Below are positions 1 to 10,853 of a stretch of 64,000 bases of DNA, piece after piece. A model generated the notes under the pieces. The model saw nothing but the letters and a program-made list of their open reading frames with translations. It was not told where the DNA came from and ran no database searches. The translations under genes were made by a program, and so were the position numbers. The stretch is from Adiantum capillus-veneris (taxonomy: Eukaryota; Streptophyta; Polypodiopsida; Polypodiales; Pteridaceae). Position 1 is the first letter of the stretch. Each line of letters starts with the position of its first letter. The DNA lies in NCBI GenBank assembly GCA_014529385.2, contig CM043969.1, positions 15,623,446 to 15,687,445 on the forward strand, read 5' to 3'.

Positions 1-1339
1 AACAAGACAAGTTCAATGTTGAATGTATGTCAAATGCGGTTAAAAAGGCCAACAAATGCCGTAATGATGCCAAAAATGAGTATGATTGAAGTGAGCACAG
101 ATGGAAGAATATGATCTAGAACTGCAGTGCTTGAAGTGCTCTACCGGCCTGTCTTTACGGCTTGTCGATTGGAGCTACGGTCAAGAAGTTATGGCACTTC
201 GAAGTTTGAGTCGATTGCAGATCCGTACCAGATTGGGAAACTGCAGCTAAGGTTACATAAATGAAATGAATGGACGGGCTTGAAGTGCTCACTTTGTGGA
301 GCACATCGATCTTTTCAGATCAGTGATCGGAGTCCCGGTCCGCCAAGATATTGGCCAATAAAGATTCACCGGGAGTCGGTTCCGTACCAGTTTGGTCCAC
401 TCGATCGGTGTGCCATCTGGGAATTTTTGACATCGACCAAGTTTCGAAAGGTAATGCAGAAATTCTTTGGTTGATATGTTTTGCCTGACGAAAATCTCAT
501 TTATTGAAGATCGTTGATAGCCCAACATGGCTATGGATTAAGCAGTTGCGAAGTTGAGGGTCTCTCTCAAATGCAATCATCTATATTAGCTTCTTGAAGC
601 ATGTGGCATTGTACGAGATGCTGATATGGGCACTTAAAATCATGGTGATATTGTCAGTAAAGGGCAAATGAAAATTTGGTGAAACTTTTATCACCGAAAT
701 GTATACTTAAAATGGTGCCATTGAATCTAGTTGTCCGGAATGTATATCAAATGCTGCCTTGCAAAACGAGTATGCACGAGGTGATTGATGCCCTTTGCAC
801 ATGGGCCCAATAGTAATGACCGCCAGTTGTTGAATCAATGGCCGCCCATGGGATGCCGCCCAGAAGGGCTTAAAGTTAATTGAGTGTAAAAATAAAAAGA
901 AAGAGGAATGGAAAAAAGCGGGCAGGCAGTAGAGAACGATGGCGCAGAGAAGAAGCATCACTTGTAGCGGGTTGTAGAGAGCTGGGTTGAGCGCGACTGA
1001 GAAGGGAAAGGTCTTCAGCACGCCAAGACGCATGTTTTTGGAGCTTGTCCCGTCAAATTCCCTGCTGGTCGGGACCTTTGCTTGCCACATCATCAAGCTA
1101 TTTTCCACGCCACGTCAGTCACGGCGCCGTGACTACGTGGAGGGCAAAAAACTCAAGAAGGCTATTATAGGAAAGCTATCAACAAGAAGGGTGTGGTTCG
1201 AAGGGAAGAGAGCGTAAAGAGGAAGGAAGAAGGGAATTGCGAGGGGAAAGCTTGGTCGAAGAAGGAGGGATTCTCTCTCTCGACAGGTCTCGGCAAGGCA
1301 AGCCAACGAGGGCAAAAAGAAGGAAGAAGGAAATTGCAC
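1..1339. other. Unassigned left flank
   Basis: I recognise no gene or element in this stretch. Two loosely similar blocks, near 125-245 and 278-410, share phrases such as 'gaagtgctc' and 'ccgtaccag', suggesting an old duplication. No reading frame with an ATG start resembles a known protein. The homology shared with the P450 region begins only at about 1340. Confidence 0.5.
1110..1140. promoter_or_regulatory. Near-perfect 31-bp palindrome with ACGT cores
   Basis: The left arm CCACGTCAGTCACGGC is the reverse complement of the right arm GCCGTGACTACGTGG except for one missing G. Each arm carries an ACGT core of the kind bound by plant bZIP factors. No adjacent gene could be identified, so a regulatory role is inference only. 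Confidence 0.4.
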
Positions 1340-2089
1340 CACATATGACTCATAAGAACTATACTAGACAAGCTATTCAAGAAGAATGGACCTCACACTA
1401 CTCAAAGGTAGAATACTATACTATACGTTACAAATATTATGCACTAAATTCTATGCTTTGAAACGCATTTGGGGGACGACCATAAGAGGCTCGGCACGGG
1501 TGGAGACAATACCAAATTTCTCATCTACAGTGACATAGTGTCCATGAGCCAGAACCCATTCAAAAGGATGGACAAGGTTGGAAATTGTAGAGTGGATTAA
1601 GACATAAGCTAAAGGAAATCCTGGACAAATTCTTCGCCCTGTGCCAAATGGTAGTAGCTCAAAGTGTTGTCCACGAAAATCCACGTGTTCACAATTTCCA
1701 GTTAAAAATCTTTCTGGCATGAGCTTCTCTGGCTCCTCCCAAATCTTCGGGTCACGTCCAATGGCCCACACATTTGGTAGCAACATACTCCCTTTAGGGA
1801 TTCTATAGCCCCTAACCTCGCATTCTTTGATTGACATATGTGGTATTAGTAGCGGTCCCAGTGGATGTAGCCTCATTATCTCCTTTAACACTGCTTGCAA
1901 GTACACCAAGCTTGGTAGCTCCTCTTCCCCTATCATTCTCCTCTCCCCCTTTGTGACACAATCTAGCTCCATTTGTAGTCTACTCATTGCTTGTAGAGTT
2001 CTCACTAGCTCTGCCATAGCCAATCCAACACAGTGATGGACGAGTCAATACTTTCTGCAATGAGCTCCTATTCACACAAAAAATGCTCA
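1340..2089. repeat. Duplicated P450 exon-2 segment, copy 1, part a
   Basis: This block is collinear with about 23092-23835. It covers DNA 3' of the stop codon (shared 'actcataagaac' and 'aagaagaatgga'), exon 2 and the first intron bases. Copy 1 continues at 12682-12872 and 22219-22494, interrupted by mobile elements. Confidence 0.85.
1451..2067 (-). pseudogene. Duplicated P450 exon 2, frameshifted
   Basis: This is a second copy of the final exon of the P450 gene at 23202-29408, on the same strand. It still reads the ExxR motif (KEIMR), a PERF motif and the haem-binding FGTGRRICPG with the axial cysteine, and it ends at the same stop. Its splice acceptor (AG at 2069-2068) is kept. It is 617 bp against 618 bp in the intact copy: one G is missing where the intact copy reads GAT TGG GCT ATG, which shifts the frame just after the I-helix. 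The I-helix also carries A-to-E and S-to-I changes. No exon 1 accompanies it in the window, and a 10.6-kb retrotransposon begins 28 bp upstream of its acceptor. It is almost certainly a dead exon duplicate. Confidence 0.88.
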
Positions 2090-2094
2090 TTGTT

Positions 2095-3714
2095 TGTCAT
2101 AAAATCTAATATCCAATATCTAACCAACCCATTTGATTTTCTCATATTAAACTGATCACTTAATGTGGGAGAATAAACTGGAACAAGGGTTAAGATATAG
2201 ACATGTGCTTATAGATCTATCTCATCATGGGGCCAATGGTAAAGGGGCCCAAATGAGAGTTGTTCTATAAAAGAGCAAGGCTAATCAATGGAGCATAAGA
2301 CCTTACGGTTAGCTTCATTGAAGACCTCCAATAATGTGTGTAAAAGTCCTTTGGCCTAAGGTAAGCAAGGGTTGAGCTTGAGGCGGGAACCGGTCCCATT
2401 TTGAGGTGCTTGTCCTGCTTGATGATTGAGGTGCTTGATGATTGAGGTGCTTTAGATTCTTGAGGTGCTTGATGATTGAGATGCTTGAGGTGCTTGGCAT
2501 GCTTGAGATGCTAGGGTTGCACTTGAGGTGAGAACCCAGCCCAAGCTTAAAGTGTTGAACGGCCAAGCTTGTGGTGGGAACATGGCCTATGCATGAGGGG
2601 CTTGAAGTGTCAAAAAGTAAAATATTTAATCCCTACAAGAAGGGGACGAGCCCTACATGAGGGGGGATGAGAGAGAACACCCACACACTCACACTAGGCA
2701 TGCATGGTACAAAGAAAGAAGAAGGGACACTTGTCAAGTTCCTCCTCATGTTGCCCTCATGGTGTGCTTCAAGCCTATTGGTTGGCCACCCAAGGGCTCC
2801 AATGATATTTTAAGAGATTTAATCAATTTATTTTTCATTTATCAAGTCCTCCCTCTCAAAGGGGAAAGGGGGACACTTGTCCCAAGCCTACCCTTGCTAC
2901 TTGTATGCCTCCTGCTTGTGATTGGCTAGGCCTGGAGGGGTCCAATGAGCTTCAAGCATGAGCTACAAGGGGGGGTGACCCAAGAAATATAGGGGGTTAC
3001 TTAGGGGGTATACTCACCCACACACACCCACAAACACTCTCATTGTGTGCTATGCAAAGTGCAAGAGCTCCCTTTCCTTCTCCAAACAAGTAGAGGTTGA
3101 GAGCCTACACCAACACTCTTGGCTATGGAGTAAAAATCCAACCAAGAGCCATGCTTCAATGCTTAAGCTTGCCATATCCTTCTTCTTCATTACTATGCTA
3201 TTATGTATGCTAGCAATAAGAGTTATGATAAGTGAGGAACTAATTCTTTCTCCTATGAAATGTTTCTTCTTCCTCTTCTCTACCCTCATTCCCTGCTAGC
3301 TTTCTCCACCTTCGAAGGTGTTCGAAGTCTTGGGACTGAGTCTTGGGATAGTTAAAGCTTTCTTCAAGTTTATGTTATGCTTGTGATGCATGATTCTTTC
3401 CATCTTCATTGCATCACCTAGGTCACAAGGAACACAAAGATTGTAGTGTAAAAAGTCTCTCTTAATGGGAGAAATCATAATACAAATGCCTATTGGAGGG
3501 GGGGACCGGCTCCACATAAATCCGATCCTCAATTGTTGTCATGTTCTCTAAATTATCTCTCTTGCAAAAGTATTGTTCATGCCAAGTTAACTAATTGCTA
3601 TGATTATGTTGCTATCTTCAATTATGTTCACCCGCTATGCTCACAAAGTCATTTCTCAAAAGTACTCTCATTTATTTCCGCTACTCTCAAGTTAAATAGG
3701 CCAATTCAATTATA
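2095..3714 (+). repeat. 5' LTR of element 1
   Basis: The LTR is 1,620 bp and starts TGTCAT. A TATAAAA at 2266-2272 is a possible promoter box, but it is mutated to TATCAAA in the 3' LTR. A GGACCGG...CCGATCC inverted repeat at 3503-3528 corresponds to a perfect stem in sister LTRs. The 3' LTR (10854-12676) is 203 bp longer because of an internal duplication. Confidence 0.93.
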
Positions 3715-3772
3715 TCGGTAATAGAGCATTTGGTTTCTCAATGACATCGGTATTAGAGCATTTGGTTTATCT
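3715..3772 (+). other. Degenerate, duplicated primer-binding site
   Basis: The DNA after the 5' LTR reads TCGGTAATAGAGCATTTGG and, about 32 bp later, TCGGTATTAGAGCATTTGG. Both are decayed versions of the initiator-Met tRNA primer site TGGTATCARAGC that is intact in elements 2 and 3. The tandem doubling is specific to element 1. Confidence 0.65.
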
Positions 3773-3832
3773 ATTATCTGTTTTGTTGAGCCAACTATGT
3801 GGGATATGGTGCACATCTCGGGAGATTTGGAC

Positions 3833-3880
3833 TTAATAATGGAGTCTTTTTAGAGTTGCCTACGGCTTTACCATTATTGA
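3833..3880 (+). promoter_or_regulatory. Leader stem-loop of element 1 RNA
   Basis: AATAATGG (3835-3842) pairs with CCATTATT (3871-3878). The loop contains GCCTACGGC, itself able to form a small GCC/GGC hairpin. The same position in elements 2 and 3 has AATAGTGG/CCACTATT, so both strands differ together. It lies between the primer site and gag, where packaging or dimerisation signals of retroelements usually lie; that function is inferred. Confidence 0.5.
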
Positions 3881-5910
3881 TCCATAAGAAGTCCGAAAAG
3901 AGCTAGCCCTCGGAAACTCTGCTATGTTAGACCTACTCCTCTACTCTCTATAATTAACCACTTCGAGCCATGGGTGTAGATACTTAAGAGCAGATTTTCA
4001 AAGGCTAAGAGGAGTGGAAACTAAGGTTTTTAATTGCCAAAGCATACACTAAGTACATACATAAATTTTGTTAACATGGCTGAAAATAATCAAGAGAGTA
4101 GAATGAACATTGATAGCTTTAATTTTGCACATGAAGGTGCTAATGATGATGCTCCCATGTTTGTGAATTGTCTTGTCACTAGGTTGTAGCAAGCTATGGG
4201 CAACCATTCTTTGCAAGCCAAAGTTACTCAACAAATTCATTCTTATGGAATTTCCCTTCCTCTCCAAGAGGAGAGAGAGCTTAGGAGGCCTCTTGAAGAG
4301 ACCCCCAAGAGAAGACTCTCTCCCATTCAAGAGGAGGAATCCAAAGAGCAGGAGGTCTAGACGATCGCCCACTCCTCCCAAGAGGAAAAGATCAACACAT
4401 AGTCCTTCTCCTTATCACTCTAAAAGGGAAGAGAGGAAACAAAGGAAGAAAAGGTCTAGGAAGAGGTCACCCTTTTCTCCTTGACCTTTTCTCCTTCTTC
4501 TTCACCTTCCTCCTCTTTCGACGAAAGCTATGGCTATTCTTCTAGAGAATACAAGAGGTAAGGACATCACAAATCATTTCATGCATGACGAAGGTCACAA
4601 AAGCTAAAGAAGTTCAAGGAGGGAGGAAAGAGTATCTCTTTTCTCACCTATGATGGCACCTTTGGTGCTATCAACAAAGTGTTGGCCTTCATCCAGTAAT
4701 TTGATGCGGCCTTTGGAGACGAGGGCTTCACATAGTCCTCCAAGCTACACCATATAGCTATGCACTTCCAAAAATCATCTCGTCAATGGTGGGCTAGCCT
4801 TGGTGGCAACGGCAAAGCCCCAAAGACATGGAAAAATCTACGAGTTTCCATCATGAAGAAATTTCTTGCAAGCGATGCAAAGGACAAAGTACTGATCGAA
4901 TGGCGCATCTTGAAACTTCTTTCTCATGATTCTATCCACAAGTAAGTAGACAAGTTTTGGGATTTACATCTCAAGGCTACTGTCTTTAAAAAAGTAGACT
5001 TTGCCAAGCAAAGGCAACAATTTTGTGCGGGATTACCTGAAGAGATGGCCAAATACATTAACTCTCAACGGCCTGGTACTATTAGCGAAGTAATCCATCA
5101 TACCATTGTTGCTTCATGCATCAATTTCCATCAAGGGGCTCGATGTAATGTCAAGCCCATGGAAAACAAAGATAAAAATGATGCAAAGGGGAAAACCAAT
5201 GTTCAAAATTCTTCCCAAGGCACTTCCAACAACAACAACAATCGGTCCAAGGAGAAGGGAGTTTACAAAGGTAAAAACAAACTCTCTCCTGAAGAGCTTG
5301 AAGCTTTTCGCAAGGACCATAAGTGTATCAAGTGTGGGGAGCAAGGACATGGATATCGTTCTTGCCCCAAGAAGAATACTCGCAATGATACTCCTAGGGC
5401 TTCCACATCGAAGCTCCAAAAGAGGATGCTCATTGCAAAGGATCATCACTTTCCTATGCTTGGGGAAAGGTAAGAGAGCGTGATGCGTTCATCTTGTTTG
5501 ACCTTGGCTCTACCCACAACTTCATATCAACGAAGTTGGCCACAAGGTTGGGCATTCAAGATTTTGAGATGGGAGGTATGGTAATGGCTAATGGAGCTTT
5601 CAAGGGACAACAAGCCTCCATTACTCCCTTGATTGGGAAGTTGAGGCTTCATGTCCAAAGCTATGTTGACAAAGAAGACTTCTTCATCTCTCCTCTCCAG
5701 CATTAGGATGCTATCCTAGGTGCGCCATGGCTTGATCGCATGGCTACCAGCATGAAGTTCCCTCAAAGGAGAATCTACTTCACCTACAAGGGAAAGAACA
5801 TGTATATAGATGCTAGTGAGCATGGTCGCACTATTCCACTTGTAAATCCTCTTGCTTTTGATAACTCAATGAAGAGCTCAATTTCTGCGTACATGATTTT
5901 TGTCAAAGAG

Positions 5911-6053
5911 TGTCAAGACAATGGTAGGACCAGTCAGGGCCAAGGGCCAGGATGGACATGCAGTCAAGGGGGTCCCTATATATAGAAGGCCAAGGGTCTA
6001 TATAGGGCATGGTTGGGTGGTGATGAGCATGTTCTAGTCCCCTTGTCCTTTTA
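5911..6053 (+). repeat. Left terminal repeat of the TRIM-like element
   Basis: It starts TGTCAAGACAATGG, contains CCCTATATATAG (a possible TATA box) and ends CCTTTTA. It is 143 bp, against 156 bp for the right copy. Confidence 0.85.
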
Positions 6054-6129
6054 CTAGTATCAGAGCAAGGTGGAGAGGAGGAAGGAGGGTGGAGCCATGG
6101 TGGGGAGAAGATGGATTTCTCAAGGCATG

Positions 6130-6131
<2 letters not shown>

Positions 6132-6215
<84 letters not shown>
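6132..6215. repeat. (CT)n microsatellite
   Basis: About 42 uninterrupted CT units lie inside the TRIM-like element. The serine-leucine protein this encodes in translation is not a gene. Confidence 0.98.
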
Positions 6216-6218
<3 letters not shown>

Positions 6219-7425
6219 CGGCTTTAGCTGAGGCATGGTCGTACGCTCTCGAGTCTTCTTCCTCTCTCTCGCTCTCTCGTTTAGAGAATCAAGACATCCA
6301 CGCTCATGCAAGCCATAGCATGCATGGTACCTAAGCAGGAAGGCGGGGTTGACACCAAGGGTATGCAGGACCCCTTGAAGTGACGGGAGGTGGGGTGTCG
6401 ACCGGCTCCAAAGCAAGCGTTGTAGAGCTTGAGAGGAGCGCACGGCCAAGATGAGGAGATCCCGACACTGGGGCGGGTGCAACAAAGCACTACAGAAGAC
6501 TGGCCACCTTCCCTGCTCTCGACAGCGCTGCAGAAAATGCCTTCGCCATTGTTTTTTTTTCTCTCTCTTTGTTATTTGGGGGGTACACACACAGGCGCCC
6601 AAAGATTGGGGCACCCTTCCTTACTAAGGGCCAAGACCCATGTCGGAGTTTCCATGACATGCATGCAAGGGCGGCAAGGAGGGCGTGTGAGGCATGTTGT
6701 GGACATCGTAGCCAGAATCAACAAAGCATCATATTGCACACAAGCAAGCACTCGGTCCATTTATCATTCATTTGGGATGACTGTTTGTAAACCGTGAGGG
6801 AACACACCTCAGTACTATAGTTATTCAAGGGGATAGGCAGATTACAAAGTGTAATCTGGTGCTGAAGGATATGCAAAGTGCGTAGGTTAGCACCAAGCGA
6901 TCCAATTATTAAGCATTTATTGCTCTACTTAGAGTTTGCTCACTACAAGTTAAAGCATGTTTGCGACTAGGTGTAGTCTCTTCATGTATAACTCAGGTTC
7001 TCAACCTTGAACACTCGTTAGGGTGGGGTTGTTTACTGATGATGAAAATTGGGAACAAGTCAAGGACTTAAACTTGGCTGATGAGTTATGTCAGCAAGTT
7101 ACTTTCATGGAAAGTGATAAGAGGTACTCTTTTGGGTACAACTGTGTTGTGATAAACTCGTTTACCATGCTCATGAGCGTTCTAAATAGAGTCTATACAC
7201 TATGTTTGGCTAGGAACCAGTACAATCAGATGGTTACAAATGGACAACAATGTAGAAAATCAAGATGTTACTCTTCGTTTCATTGAACCTCCTACTGAAC
7301 CGGGTTCCGCTCAAATGAACCGTTGGATCCATGAGGGATGTTACGGTAGAAAACATTAGTGTTCTTATGAAGATACCATCACTTGTGTTTTCGCGGACGA
7401 AAATGCTTCTCCAAGCGGGGAGTAA
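6216..7425 (+). other. Interior of the TRIM-like element
   Basis: No polymerase, gag or known host gene is recognisable. One stretch, 7024-7290, gives an open frame (TDDENWEQVKDLNLADELC...) followed in another frame by a phrase like NRWIHEGCYG. This could be captured host sequence, but I do not recognise it. Confidence 0.4.
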
Positions 7426-7581
7426 TGTCAGGACAATGGTAGGACCAGTCATGGCCAGGGGCCAAGGCCAAGGGCTAGGACGGACATGCAGTCAAGGGGG
7501 TCCCTATATATAGAAGGCCAAGGGCCTATATTGGGCACGGCTGGTTGGTGATGAGCATGTTCTAGTCCCCTTGTCCTTTCA
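7426..7581 (+). repeat. Right terminal repeat of the TRIM-like element
   Basis: It starts TGTCAGGACAATGG and ends CCTTTCA. It is 13 bp longer than the left copy because of an expanded GGCCAAGG-type run near 7453-7480. Confidence 0.85.
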
Positions 7582-10500
7582 AAAAGTCTCTAAAAGATCC
7601 TAATGTTTCATAAAATGTAAATGGTAGGAATCAAGAAGAGTTAGACTTGTCTAATTTTCTAAAAGGATTCCAAGGTGTGTTCATCGATGATATCCTTATG
7701 GACTTACCTCCAAAACAAGGGGATGATGAACATCACATTGAGCTCCTTCCAGGAAGCTCTCCGCCTAACAAGCCTCCTTATCAAGTCTCACAAGCTCAAC
7801 AAGAGGAGATCATGAGGAAAGTACAGGAATTGGTAGACAAAGGGATGGTGAGACCTATTTCCTCTCCCTTTTGTTCTCCAGTCCTTTTAGTGCAAAAGAA
7901 AGATGGTACATACCGTATGTGTATGGACTATCGAGCACTAAACCATATCACTATCAAAAACATATTTTTGTGCCTTGGGTAGAAGATCTGTTTGATAAGC
8001 TACAAAGCTTTACCTACTTTAGTAGGATTGACCTTAAGAGTGGCTATCATCAAATAAGGATAGTGGATGAAGATATCCTAAAGACAACATTTCGCACAAC
8101 ATTTGGTCTTTATGAATATCTAGTCATGCCTTTTGGCTTGACTAATGCACTAGGTATGTTCAATTGTCTAATGGAGAAAATTTTTAGACCTTATCCTAAA
8201 TTCACAGGAGTGTTCTTTTGATGATATCATCATCTACTCCAAGTCTTTGGAGGAACATAAGCAACATCTCCAAGTGATTTTTCAAGCATTGAGGGAGAAT
8301 ATGATTTTTCTCAACCAAAAGAAAAGTGAATTTTTCCTTCAAGAGATTCAATACTTAGGTCATATTATCTCTCAAGATGGTATCCGTATGGATCCATCAA
8401 AGTTAGAGGTAATAAAATCATGGCCTAACCCAAGGAATTTATATGAGCTAAGAAGATTTATTGGTATGTGTGCATACTATAGACGCTTCATAGAAAAATT
8501 CTCTCAAGAAGCAGGAACACTACATGACTTAACTAAGAAGAATGTTAAGTATGTATGGACTGCTAAGGAGCAAAATTCTTTTGATAAGCTCAAAGAGAAG
8601 CTTACTTCCCAACCAGTCCTCGTACTTCCGGATCTCTCAAAGCCATTTGAGGTCCAATGTGATGCTTCTGGTGATTGCCTTGGAGCAGTTTTGCTTCAAG
8701 AAGGGCATGCCATAGCATATGAGAGCCGAAGTCTCAATACTGATGTGAACGAGTCTTGGGCATTTATGAGAAAGAGCTTCTAGTTGTTCTACATTCCGTA
8801 GACACATGGAAGCACTACTTATTGGGGATACCATTCATTCTACAAACCGATCACCAAAGTCTCAAGTATTTCATGATGCAAACCAAGCTTTCCGACAAAC
8901 AAATGAGGTGGGTAAATTTTCTTTCGCAATTTAATTTTCATATTTCTCACATTGCTAGTAAGCACAATCACGTGGCCTATGCACTTTCATGACGACCAAA
9001 AGTTAATGCGGTGTCTATAGCTACTCACAATGATCTATCTTCTATGATAGATGAGTATGATACTGATCCTGACTATAGAGACATAATGTCAGCCCTTGCT
9101 TTGGGGAAGAAAGAGGAACCATTCAGCTTACAGGATGGTTATCTTCTCCACGGAAATAGGCTATGTGCAACACATTCCCTTCGTGAGAAAGTTATGTATG
9201 AATACTATGCTCCTCCATACGCGGTGCATAGAGGTATTCAACCTACTCTCCAAGGAGTAGAGACGTATTTGTATTGGCCTACCATGAAAGTGGACATACA
9301 AGAGTATGTTTCAAAATGTGTAGTATGCCAAATGACCAAATATGATAGAGGAAAGAAACCTAGATTACTCCAGCCATTGCCTATCCCAAATTCACCATGG
9401 GAGAGTATATCCATGGATTTCATCTTTGGATTACCCAAGTCTATCCATAGGAATACGGGAATATCGAAAATAGTCGACAGTTTTATCAAGCAAGCACATT
9501 TTATTGCTCTCAAAAAGACTATTAAGGCACATCAAATGGAAAATCTCTTCATATTGCATATTTTCAAACACCATGGATTACCCACATCCATTGTGTCAGA
9601 CATAGATCCTATAATGACCAGTAATTTTTGGAAAGGTCTCTTTGAAAATCTAGGAACAAGATTGAATTTCTCTTCGGCCTATCACCCACAAACGGATGGC
9701 CAAAGTGAGATAGCAAATCTTACAATACTCGATCTACTAAAGACTTATGTTACAGAAGTAGATCAACGCTCACAATGGGAAAAGTACTTACCTCTTGTAG
9801 AGTATGCCTACAATAATACTGTACATACTTCTACGGGAAAATAACCTTTTGAGATCATTTAGGGAAGACCTAAAAGTCCCTTGCTACTCAAAGTACATGG
9901 GAAGATCTTTGCCGTCAATGAGTACAGCCGCGACCTACAAGAATCTTTTCAAAAGATTAAGGAGGCTATATCCATCTCTCAACAAAGGCAAAAAGCTGCT
10001 GCTGATAAGCAGAGAAGGGCCTTAATTTTCAAAGAAAATGATTGGGTCTTACTCAAGTTTCCTAAGGCTCGATTAAGGCAAACGACGGGCAAAAATCCTT
10101 CTCGCCATCAAAAGTACTATGATAAACTAGCAAAAAGATACTATGCTCCTTTCAAAATCTTGAAGCCCACCAATGAGACAGCTTATCAACTCAAGTTTCC
10201 CAACCATTGGCTCATACACAATGCCTTTCATGTAAGCCTACTTAAGCCCTACAAAGGAGAGCCACGAAGTGAACCAATTATTGAAGACCCTCCCGAAGTT
10301 GAAGACCAAGAAGAGGTGCTACAACCCGAAGCTATCCTTCGGCATGAAGACAAGGTACTACGACATAGTAAGATTATCTGACAGTATCTTATTAAGTTCA
10401 AAAACTATCCTTGTGAAGATGTTAGATGGATGCATGGAATACAGCTTACGGATAGTATGAACCTTGTCAATGCTTACAATGCTACATTCTAGTAAGTAAA

Positions 10501-10626
10501 TGTACAAATTTCTTTTAAATGACCCATGCTTTTGTCTTATAAGACTAGTCCTCTTTTTAATTGTGCACAAATTTAACTAGTATGCATGCTAGAATCATGT
10601 TTGTGATGACGACGTCTCTCAAACAC

Positions 10627-10735
10627 CAAGTAGAATTTGTCACTCTACTTTGGGAGAATGAAATGGACTAAAGAACAGACATGCTTGCGGCAACTATGTC
10701 TCCCAAGCACCAAATGGATTAGTCATCCATCTTGG
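10627..10735 (+). promoter_or_regulatory. Twin 3'-UTR hairpins of element 1
   Basis: Hairpin 1 is AGTAGAA - loop TTTGTCA - CTCTACT (10629-10649). Hairpin 2 is AATGGA - loop TTAGTCA - TCCATC (10713-10731). The two stems differ, yet the 7-nt loops differ by only one base. The pair recurs in elements 2 and 3 at the same distance before the 3' LTR. Confidence 0.55.
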
Positions 10736-10853
10736 AAAGATGTCGTAGGGTAAAAAGGGATCATCTACTCACTAAGTAAAATTGACTAATGACTTAGGCT
10801 TTATCTCTTCTACCTCATAATCGAGGATGACTATGATTTCAAGAGAGAGGTAA

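Larger units (their letters stand above)
5911..7581 (+). mobile_element. Small non-autonomous LTR element (TRIM-like) nested in element 1
   Basis: The 143-bp and 156-bp direct terminal repeats both start TGTCARGACAATGG. They are flanked by AAGAG (5906-5910) and AAAAG (7582-7586), a 5-bp target duplication with one mismatch. A primer-site-like TAGTATCAGAGCAAGG follows the left repeat, and a short purine tract (GGGGAGTAA) precedes the right one. The 1.37-kb interior has no gag or pol, only a long CT microsatellite and unrecognised sequence. It interrupts the gag-pol frame between protease and reverse transcriptase. Terminal repeats under 200 bp and absent coding fit a TRIM. Confidence 0.85.
4076..10492 (+). 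pseudogene. gag-pol of element 1, decayed and interrupted
   Basis: The frame starts at ATG 4076 (MAENNQES) and is broken by many stops, frameshifts and a nested element at 5911-7581. In order it contains gag with an internal stop near 4189, a CCHC knuckle (CIKCGEQGHGYRSC, near 5324), a protease motif (FDLGSTHNFI, near 5497), reverse transcriptase ([11 protein letters not shown], near 7908), RNase H, an integrase with a HHCC finger near 9210-9330, and a chromodomain-like tail with a stop in it at 10379. An extra T near 8218 shifts the frame immediately before the catalytic Asp-Asp. The downstream stop is TAG at 10490. It cannot make a working polyprotein. Confidence 0.93.

Noticed and set aside
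707..1108. A 133-codon open frame on the minus strand
   Set aside because: It has no ATG at its 5' limit, no recognisable domain, and overlaps the palindrome region. Judged random.
2266..2272. TATAAAA in the 5' LTR of element 1 as the promoter
   Set aside because: It is mutated in its own 3' LTR and absent at that place in elements 2 and 3, so it is weak evidence. It is mentioned only in the LTR entry.
6120..6614. Long Arg-Glu or Ser-Leu repeat proteins across the CT tract
   Set aside because: Translation of a dinucleotide repeat. The same applies to frames at 22309-22665, 37834-38189, 42056-42283, 42410-42745 and 42570-42977.
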